From an uncultured Rubrobacteraceae bacterium (GTDB lineage: Bacteria > Actinomycetota > Rubrobacteria > Rubrobacterales > Rubrobacteraceae), in the NCBI GenBank assembly GCA_902806015.1, contig CADCUZ010000008.1, positions 1 through 17,678 of the forward strand: a stretch of 17,678 nucleotides of DNA, read 5' to 3'. Under the pieces are notes generated by a model that had not been told where the DNA came from, did not search any database, and saw nothing but the letters and a program-made list of their open reading frames with translations. This document shows, piece after piece, positions 12,644 through 17,678 of the stretch. The translations under genes and the position numbers were made by a program. Position 1 is the first letter of the stretch. Each line of letters opens with the position of its first letter.

Positions 12644-13645
12644 ATGAAGACCACGGGCACCGTTGGCTACGCGGCGATGTTCGAGCAGTTCCATCCGACG
12701 GACCTCTTGAAGTGGTGCAAGACGGCCGAAGAGGCCGGTTACTCATCCGTGATGGCCTCGGACCACTTCCACCCGTGGACGCCGGAGCAGGGTGAGAGCG
12801 CCTTCGTCTGGAGCTGGATGGGCGCTCTGGGCGCGACGACCAACCTCCGGTTCGGGACCGGCGTCACGCCGCCGGGGTTCCGGTACCATCCGGCCATCAT
12901 CGCCCAGGCCGCCGCGACCCTGGAAGCCATGTATCCTGGGCGCTTCTGGCTCGGGCTCGGGGCCGGGGAAGCCCTCAACGAGCACGTCGTCGGCGAGTAT
13001 TGGCCGGAGGCACCGACGCGGCTGCGCATCCTGATGGAGTCCATTGAGGTCATAAGAAGGCTCTTTACCGGCAAGGTCGTGAAGTACGCCGGGGACCACA
13101 TAAAGCTCGAAAGCGCGAGGCTCTACACGATGCCCGACACGCCGCCGCCGATCTACGTGGCGACCGCCGGGCCGATCCAGAGCCGCAGGACCGGCGAGTT
13201 TTGCGACGGGATCATCACCGTGGGCGCCGCCGACGAGAAGATAAAGATGCTCATGGAGAAGTTCGAGGAGGGCGCGCGCCGGGCTGACAAGGACCCGTCC
13301 GCGATGCCGCGCATGATACAGCTCCACGTCTCCTGGGCCGACAGCCAGGAGGCGGCCCAGGAACAGGCCGTAAAGGAATGGCCCAACGGCGGGATGCCTT
13401 TCCCCAAAGGGGACATAAGGAATCCAGAAGACTTCGCCGCGATGGCGAAGCAGGTCTCCATCGAGAACTTCAAGAACCGCGTACTGACCAGCGCCGACCT
13501 CGACGAGCACCTCGAGCACGTCCAGCACTACGTGGACCTGGGCTTCGACGAGGTCTACGTCCACAACGTCGGCCGCAACCAGGAGGAGTTCATCCGGGCC
13601 TACGGGGAGCGCGTCATACCCAAGCTGCGCTGGCCGGAGAGGTAG
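12644..13645 (+). CDS. TIGR03557-type F420-dependent LLM oxidoreductase (FGD-like)
   Basis: 333 residues from ATG 12644, with AAAGGGAGG at 12631-12639. The sequence follows F420-dependent glucose-6-phosphate dehydrogenase along its length: GYAAMFEQFHPTDLLKWCKT, then ASDHFHPWTPEQGESAFVWS carrying the catalytic His41 and Trp45, GTGVTPPGFRYHPAIIAQAA, LGLGAGEALNEHVVGEYWPE with Glu109, and PPPIYVATAGPIQSRRTGEF. These residues match FGD His40, Trp44 and Glu109, so F420 hydride transfer is expected. The phosphate-binding TSGK segment of FGD reads TVGA here, losing the Lys. Glucose-6-phosphate is therefore an unlikely substrate, and the enzyme is better called an FGD paralogue (hydroxyacid or alcohol oxidation possible). 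Cytosolic, probably monocistronic. Confidence 0.88.
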   Translation: MKTTGTVGYAAMFEQFHPTDLLKWCKTAEEAGYSSVMASDHFHPWTPEQGESAFVWSWMGALGATTNLRFGTGVTPPGFRYHPAIIAQAAATLEAMYPGRFWLGLGAGEALNEHVVGEYWPEAPTRLRILMESIEVIRRLFTGKVVKYAGDHIKLESARLYTMPDTPPPIYVATAGPIQSRRTGEFCDGIITVGAADEKIKMLMEKFEEGARRADKDPSAMPRMIQLHVSWADSQEAAQEQAVKEWPNGGMPFPKGDIRNPEDFAAMAKQVSIENFKNRVLTSADLDEHLEHVQHYVDLGFDEVYVHNVGRNQEEFIRAYGERVIPKLRWPER

Positions 13646-13715
13646 CGCCCGCGGGGACTTGCGAAGGCACATACACCCGGAGATTCCTTCCGGCAATCCG
13701 GTCGTCGAGGGGTCT

Positions 13716-14168
13716 TGGTGGATCTCTTGCTCCGGGCTGGGCGAGGATCCCATCCAGCTACTGACCGTCGGTTTTTAGGCAGACCACCACGAGATGGTCC
13801 TCGTCCGGGACATCCTCTTCTACTCGACCTGCGAGCATCATCTGCTGCCGATGATCGGCAAAGCCCACGTCGGGTACGTACCGGACGGCAAGGTGGTGGG
13901 GCTCTCGAAGCTGGCCCGGGTCGTGGAAGGTCACTCGCGTCGTCCCCAGCTTCAGGAGCGCCTCACCGCCCAGGTGGCCGACGCCCTCCACGGAAGCCTC
14001 GGGGCCCAGGGGGCCATCGTCGTGGTGGAGGCGGATCACCTCTGCATAACGGTCAGGGGCGTCCAGAAGCCGGGCAGCATGACCGTTACGAGCACCGTGT
14101 GCGGCATCTACGCCAAGGACCAACGCACCCGCCAGGAGGCGATGAGCCTGATAACCGGCCAACGTTGA
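13716..14168 (+). pseudogene. folE: GTP cyclohydrolase I relic: N-terminus lost, in-frame TAG
   Basis: The catalytic core from ATG 13794 is well kept: MVLVRDILFYSTCEHHLLPM (zinc Cys and His), GKAHVGYVPDGKVVGLSKLA, RPQLQERLTAQVADALHG, VVVEADHLCITVRGVQKPGS (second zinc Cys) and VTSTVCGIYAKDQRTRQEAM. Upstream in the same frame one reads SGLGEDPIQLLTVGF, then TAG (13776-13778), then ADHHEMVLV. The family reads ...LLTVxFEADHHEMVLV, so GAG has become TAG. Before about 13716 homology stops and the first 60-70 residues are absent. No ribosome site precedes ATG 13794. GTP cyclohydrolase I makes dihydroneopterin triphosphate for folate or pterin synthesis. A 124-residue core might be translated but lacks the N-terminal helices, so activity is doubtful; an intact copy is expected elsewhere in the genome. 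Confidence 0.75.
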
Positions 14169-14181
14169 CGAAATAGCTGTT

Positions 14182-14226
14182 GGCTTTCGGCCATCGGTTC
14201 TTCGATCTTGCTGATGACCGAAAGCC
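14182..14226 (+). terminator. Stem-loop after folE relic, terminator or REP-like
   Basis: GGCTTTCGG (14182-14190) pairs with CCGAAAGCC (14218-14226). One mismatch later, CATC (14192-14195) pairs with GATG (14213-14216), giving a 13-bp stem and a 17-nt loop. It begins 14 nt after the folE stop but has no T-run, so termination would be weak. Its left arm (GCTGTTGGCTTTCGGCCATCG) is loosely similar to the left end of the 12481-12618 element. Confidence 0.45.
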
Positions 14227-14367
14227 GCGGCGGCTTGTTTGCCTCATTGGAAGCGTCGATATCGGGCGCGGAAGCATAGCGATAATTCGTGCCCAGGGTA
14301 ACAAGACAAGTACGGTGTGGTATTGTCAACGGATTGTGGTCTTCTTGTCAGATTCCGAAGTATTCGC

Positions 14368-15138
14368 GTGCTGAAGACGGTTGACCGCGCGTTGAGGCTC
14401 TTGCTGCTCTTCGATGAGATCGACCGGGAGTACCGGGTGGGCGAGATAGCAAGCATGCTCGGCACCGACAAGAGCATCGCGTCCCGTCTATCGGCCACGT
14501 TAGCCAAGCGGGGGTTCCTCGAGCGGGCCCCGGGAAGCGAGGCCTTCCGGCTCGGTCCCGAGTTCGTCCGCCTCGGTATGCTCGCCGCGGCCAGCAGCCA
14601 GAACATGGTCGAGTTGGCCAGGGTGCCGATGGAGAGGTTGGCCGAGGAGACGGGGGAGACGGTCAATCTGGCCCGCCTCGAGGACGGCAAAACCGTCAAC
14701 ATCGCCCAGGTCGACGGGCCGCGCCTGGTCGGTGTGGGCGACTGGATCGGCTGGAAAACCGAGCCGCACACCACCGCCAACGGCAAGGTGCTGCTCGCGT
14801 TCATGGAAGACCCGGTCGAGACCCTCAACCTGGAAGATCCCCTGGAAGCGGTCACCGAACAGACGATCACCAGCGTCGACGAACTTCGCTCCGAACTCGA
14901 GCGTGTCAGATCCGAGGGCGCGGCGTTCACCATCGGCGAGCTGGAGCCCGGATTCAACGGCGTCGCGGTCCCCGTCTTCGATGCCTCAGAGCGCTGTCTG
15001 GTCGTCTTGAGCGTCTCCGGACCGGAGTACCGAATGCCCCCGGAACGCCTGCCCGAGGTCGCCGCCCTCAGCAAGGGGGCCGCCGAGGATATCATCGCCC
15101 GGCTGGGGAGGATCCCGCAGCGAATCCTGCAGCTTTAG
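14368..15138 (+). CDS. IclR family transcriptional regulator
   Basis: 256 residues if started at GTG 14368 (VLKTVDRALRLLLLFDEIDR), which gives the usual family length. A GTG at 14317 in the same frame would add 17 unconserved residues, and no strong ribosome site marks either, so the start is uncertain. The N-terminal winged helix is YRVGEIASMLGTDKSIASRL, then SATLAKRGFLERAPGSEAFR. The effector domain follows with FVRLGMLAAASSQNMVELAR, ETGETVNLARLEDGKTVNIA, PHTTANGKVLLAFM and the C-terminal GAAFTIGELEPGFNGVAVPV and VLSVSGPEYRMPPERLPEVA. IclR proteins bind small carbon metabolites and control catabolic operons, often a divergent neighbour. No adjacent intact catabolic gene is present, so the target is unknown. 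Two TTGTCA repeats (14323-14328, 14345-14350) in its leader are possible operator half-sites. Confidence 0.9.
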   Translation: MLKTVDRALRLLLLFDEIDREYRVGEIASMLGTDKSIASRLSATLAKRGFLERAPGSEAFRLGPEFVRLGMLAAASSQNMVELARVPMERLAEETGETVNLARLEDGKTVNIAQVDGPRLVGVGDWIGWKTEPHTTANGKVLLAFMEDPVETLNLEDPLEAVTEQTITSVDELRSELERVRSEGAAFTIGELEPGFNGVAVPVFDASERCLVVLSVSGPEYRMPPERLPEVAALSKGAAEDIIARLGRIPQRILQL

Positions 15139-15502
15139 CCTGGGGTGGACTGCGTTCGCGGTGCGCCCGGTCTACCTCGCTTATCGAGCTCACCTATCGA
15201 GCATCTCTCTACCCGGATAGTACAGACTAGTATACAAACCTTGTGACGCGGGGGTGCGGCGAGGTTGGCAGGAAGCTCGAAGCGCCGGTCCAAACCTGCT
15301 CGCTAGCCCCGAGGCACGTGAGCGCTGCCCGGATTGCAAGGATCGCGAGGGCGGCCCGCCGACGGAAGTCCTCCGCAGGCTGGTCGGGTTTGCGCCCGAA
15401 CCCGGCGGGCGGTCAAGATGCCCGCCGAGCGAGATCCAAGGGGGCCGAACCGCCTTGAAGTAACGGGGTACCCGAAGGGACAATGGGCGGCGCGGTAGCC
15501 GC
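15139..15502. other. Intergenic, no gene seen; GC hairpin at 15403-15427
   Basis: No reading frame here looks like a known family. CGGCGGGC (15403-15410) and GCCCGCCG (15420-15427) form a perfect 8-bp stem with a 9-nt loop. TATCGAGC is repeated at 15182-15189 and 15193-15200, just before an AT-richer patch (15215-15240) that may contain a promoter. Confidence 0.35.
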
Positions 15503-16687
15503 TTCGTAAACCGCCACTTCGTCCGGATTTGGCTCGGCCAGTCCGCTTCGCAGCTCGGCGACGCGATGGTCGAGGTGACCCTGCCGGTCTGGGTCGGCAT
15601 GCTGACCGGATCGCCTGGTTACGTGGCCGGGGTGGCCGCGGCGGAGATCCTGCCCTCGCTCCTTGCGGGTCCTTTCGCCGGGGCTCTCGCCGATCGCCTC
15701 GACGCACGCAAGGCGATGATAGTCTGCGACCCGGTTCGCGCGGTGCTGGTCCTCTCGTTGCTTCTCGCGCCCGTCTCTTTGCTCGTCCCCTGCGTCTACG
15801 CCGTCGGCTTCCTGGTGGCTCTCGTGGGGCTCCTGTTCAACCCGGCCAAGAACGTCACTCCGTCCTCTCGGTCGTCGGGCCGGGACAGGCAGGCCGCGCG
15901 CTCGCCCCCTCGCGCGCCACAGGGTCAGCGGCCCTGGTGTTGGGGCCCCACCCTGGGCTCCGCCGTACTGCTCGCGTTCGGGCCGGCGGCCGGCCTGGTC
16001 TTCGACGCGCTCACGCTCGTCGCGCGTGCCGGGGCCGTCGCGTCCGCCACCGTGCCGCGGCCCCTTTCCGGCGACGGCAGCGCGGTGTCGCCCGTGCGCG
16101 GGCTGGTGGCGGAGGTGGGCGAGGGGTTCCGCGTCGTGCGGCGGGACGCCGACCTCCTCGCCACGCTCGCCGCGGGGTCCGTGGTGTACCTGGCAGGCGT
16201 CGTGTGGTTCTCCGTGGACGTCTCCTTCGTAGAGACCGCGTTGGGCGCGTCGGAGGAGAGCGTCGGCGCCCTGTGGGCCGCCTCCGGGGCGGGCTCTCGG
16301 GGGGCTCGCGGCCCAGAGGCGGGTGTCCTGGAAGGCCCTGATTCCGGCAGGGTTGGCCGTGAATGGTGCCGCGCTGTTGTGGTACGCGCTCTCGACGAAC
16401 TACGCCTGGGCGCTGGCGGCGTCGTGCGTCTCCGGGCTCAACGGTTCGCTGGTCGCGGTGGCTGCGGGGAGCGCGATGATGCTGCGCTCCCCCCGGCCGC
16501 CCTGGGGCGCGTGAGCGCGCTATTCGAGGCCGCGGGCCGACTCTCGGCGCTAGTCGCGCTACTCGTCTTAGGACTGGTGCAAGACCTTGTCTCACCCGCT
16601 CACGCTCTCTAGATCTGCGGGCTGATGGTCCTCGTCGCCTTCCTCGGTACCGCCCTCCGCGCAGCGTCGGCGCGTGAACGGGGATAG
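15503..16687 (+). pseudogene. MFS transporter (DHA3-like), multiply frameshifted
   Basis: The frame enters without a start codon at FVNRHFVRIWLGQSASQLGD, then AMVEVTLPVWVGML, LPSLLAGPFAGALADRLDAR (the MFS loop 2-3 motif) and FLVALVGLLFNPAKNVT. It shifts to another frame for VLSVVGPGQAGRALAPSRAT and GSAALVLGP (about 15860-15945), shifts back for AVLLAFGPAAGLVFDALTLV, then shifts at a GGGGGG run (about 16290) for SWKALIPAGLAVNGAALLWY and NGSLVAVAAGSAMMLR, and returns at a CCCCCC run (about 16490) for LGRVSALFEAAGRLSALVAL. TAG at 16610-16612 stands where Tyr is expected (SPAHAL-stop-ICGLMVLVAF), and the relic ends at TAG 16687. Together the pieces are a proton-driven exporter of about 400 residues with 12 helices. 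Several shifts lie in homopolymers, but the lost start and the stop argue for true decay. Confidence 0.78.
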
Positions 16688-16941
16688 AGGAGCCGTGAGG
16701 CCAGTGGCCGCTCATGGGATCATGCGAGTTTCTGCCAGCGTCGTGGCATCCAGGCCTCACAGGGTTTGTGCCTAAGTTTGAAGAGCCGCCTTCCTGCGTG
16801 GCAAGAGTCGAACCGTCTACACTCCTATCCCCTACCCCTTGCGGCTCACAGCGGGTCACGCCCCCACCGAAACACATCGCGGTTCGCATGGCGCAACCGG
16901 TCACTTTTTTTCGAACACGGCGTCCACAGCCAAGAGGCTTA
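16688..16941. other. Intergenic, no gene seen; inverted repeat 16695-16760
   Basis: GTGAGGCC (16695-16702) and GGCCTCAC (16753-16760) form an 8-bp inverted repeat with a 50-nt spacer directly after the transporter relic. No coding frame was found before the predicted terminator and promoter. Confidence 0.35.
16880..16911 (+). terminator. Probable Rho-independent terminator
   Basis: CGGTTCGC (16880-16887) pairs with GCGCAACCG (16891-16899) around an ATG loop, with one bulged C, giving 8 pairs. Seven Ts follow at 16905-16911. It would end rightward transcription from the transporter relic before the sulfatase-like gene. Confidence 0.5.
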
Positions 16942-16970
16942 TTGACACAATAGAAGCTTTATGATAGAAG
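16942..16970 (+). promoter_or_regulatory. Possible promoter upstream of the sulfatase-like gene
   Basis: TTGACA (16942-16947) is a consensus -35. After 17 nt comes TAGAAG (16965-16970), a moderate -10. The local DNA is AT-rich compared with its surroundings. Confidence 0.4.
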
Positions 16971-16977
16971 TTGGTCA

Positions 16978-17283
16978 ATGAGCAACTGGCGCACAGTTTG
17001 CAACATCGACGGCGCGGCGGCATCCGTGTCGAGGGGGTCTTCTAGCGACGAGGTTCGTCCGTGGGACGGCGACGCTTTCGGCCTGCTGCAGAGGTGGACG
17101 AAGGTGTTCAGGCGCGAGCTTGTTCGGTTTCTGTTGCTCCTGCTTTGTTTGGTCCCCAAGCCTCACAGGTTGGATCGCCGGGGCCGTATGCTCTGGTGGT
17201 CTTACGGGGCTTTCGGCAACAAGGGGCGTCTGGAGGGCGCACAGTACCTCGCTGGACGGCGCGCGCCGCCTTTCCCGCATTAG
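16978..17283 (+). CDS. Hypothetical small protein, doubtful
   Basis: 101 codons from ATG 16978 lie just after the predicted promoter. The third codon positions are GC-rich as in real genes here. It encodes a mid-protein hydrophobic stretch (VRFLLLLLCLVP) flanked by basic residues and a C-terminal LDRRGRMLWWSYGAFGNKGR. No strong ribosome site is visible (only GAAG-type purines), and I recognise no family. It ends 56 nt before the sulfatase-like gene. It may instead be untranslated leader. Confidence 0.3.
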   Translation: MSNWRTVCNIDGAAASVSRGSSSDEVRPWDGDAFGLLQRWTKVFRRELVRFLLLLLCLVPKPHRLDRRGRMLWWSYGAFGNKGRLEGAQYLAGRRAPPFPH

Positions 17284-17338
17284 TAGGAGTTGGCGTAGTC
17301 GTCTATTAAGGTGCAGTTGGACCAATGCAGGAGGCTAC

Positions 17339-17678
17339 ATGCAAGACCAAGCACGCCCCAACGTCGTCATTATCGTCGCGGATACCTTTCGCCGGGACCA
17401 CATGGGGGCATACGGTAACCCGTACATACACACGCCGAACCTCGACGCCTTCGCGCGTTCGTCGGTGGTGTTCGACCAGCACGTGATCTCTTCCTTCCCC
17501 ACCATGCCTGCCCGGGCGGACATGCTTACGGGGAAGTTTTCTTACACCTTCATGGGCTGGGAGCCTTTGTGGCTGACCCTCCATACGCTGCCGGGGCTCT
17601 TGTCCTCGGCCGGGTACACGACGATGGGGGTCGTGGACACGCCGTACTTCGTCCGCAACCGGTTCGGCTACGACCGGG
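17339..17678 (+). CDS. Sulfatase-superfamily hydrolase, N-terminal part (runs off window)
   Basis: ATG 17339 is preceded by AGGAGG (17329-17334). The 113 visible residues show the alkaline-phosphatase/sulfatase fold start: RPNVVIIVADTFRRDHMGAY (metal-binding Asp15, with Thr16 where a second Asp is usual), GNPYIHTPNLDAFARSSVVF, then SSFPTMPARADMLTG. In sulfatases the last motif is C/S-x-P-S-R, with Cys or Ser converted to formylglycine. Here the nucleophile position is Thr55 in T-M-P-A-R, so formylglycine cannot form. Phosphodiesterases and phosphotransferases of the superfamily use Thr, so phosphate-ester chemistry is possible. No signal peptide is seen, so it is probably cytosolic. A promoter candidate lies at 16942-16970. 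About three quarters of the protein is outside the window. Confidence 0.85.
   Translation, partial: MQDQARPNVVIIVADTFRRDHMGAYGNPYIHTPNLDAFARSSVVFDQHVISSFPTMPARADMLTGKFSYTFMGWEPLWLTLHTLPGLLSSAGYTTMGVVDTPYFVRNRFGYDR

Noticed and set aside
12743..13753. 336-codon minus-strand frame opposite the FGD-like gene
   Set aside because: Mirror frame produced by GC-biased codon use; no family similarity or ribosome site.
16805..16814. tRNA T-loop-like sequence (minus strand GGTTCGACTC)
   Set aside because: The flanking bases do not form the T stem, and no acceptor or anticodon arm is present.
16011..16904. 297-codon minus-strand frame opposite the MFS relic
   Set aside because: Arg/Pro repeats only; the plus strand carries recognisable MFS segments.

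Overview
The window is GC-rich DNA from what looks like a Rubrobacter-like actinobacterium. This is an inference from three things: the GC-rich third codon positions, the abundance of F420/flavin-type oxidoreductases (one PPOX-type, two luciferase-like), and families common in that lineage (Eis-like acetyltransferase, PadR and IclR regulators, DUF4188, DUF1772, creatininase). No rRNA, tRNA, CRISPR array or intact transposase was found.

Layout. 1-319 (-): YdeI-family protein cut by the window edge. 741-1160 (+): PPOX-type oxidoreductase. 1650-2468 (+): SAM-dependent methyltransferase, bracketed by two copies of an identical 20-bp sequence. 2577-2900 (-): a small gene built from nonapeptide repeats, which I consider the most unusual intact gene here. 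3176-4921: a decayed zone with a HicB antitoxin broken by a stop codon, a frameshifted membrane protein, a C-terminal scrap of a DUF4188 gene and an unrecognised reading frame. 8145-5009 (-): a leftward group of queuosine-precursor transporter (C-terminus cut by a stop), a YaaA/DUF6884-like gene (frameshifted), a creatininase-family hydrolase and a luciferase-like oxidoreductase. 10534-8444 (-): a second leftward operon of membrane-anchored winged-helix protein, four-helix membrane protein, broken DUF1772 gene, truncated DUF4188 fragment and intact DUF4188 gene. It diverges from padR (10641-11246, +) across an intergenic region with two identical TATGTC-N6-GACATA operators. 11302-13645 (+): Eis-like acetyltransferase and an FGD-like F420 oxidoreductase, separated by a REP-like inverted-repeat element. 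13716-14168: N-terminally lost folE relic. 14368-15138 (+): IclR regulator. 15503-16687: MFS transporter relic with several frameshifts and a stop. 17339-end (+): start of a sulfatase-superfamily enzyme whose predicted nucleophile is Thr.

A striking property of the window is the density of broken genes. At least four are interrupted by an in-frame stop at a position where the family has a sense codon, and several others carry single-base frameshifts. Many frameshifts sit in short G or C runs, so assembly error must be excluded for them; the base substitutions are harder to explain that way. The best-supported regulatory unit is padR with its divergent membrane-protein operon. The best candidates for something undescribed are the nonapeptide-repeat protein, the PadR-controlled membrane operon, and the translationally coupled pair of queuosine transporter and YaaA-like protein.
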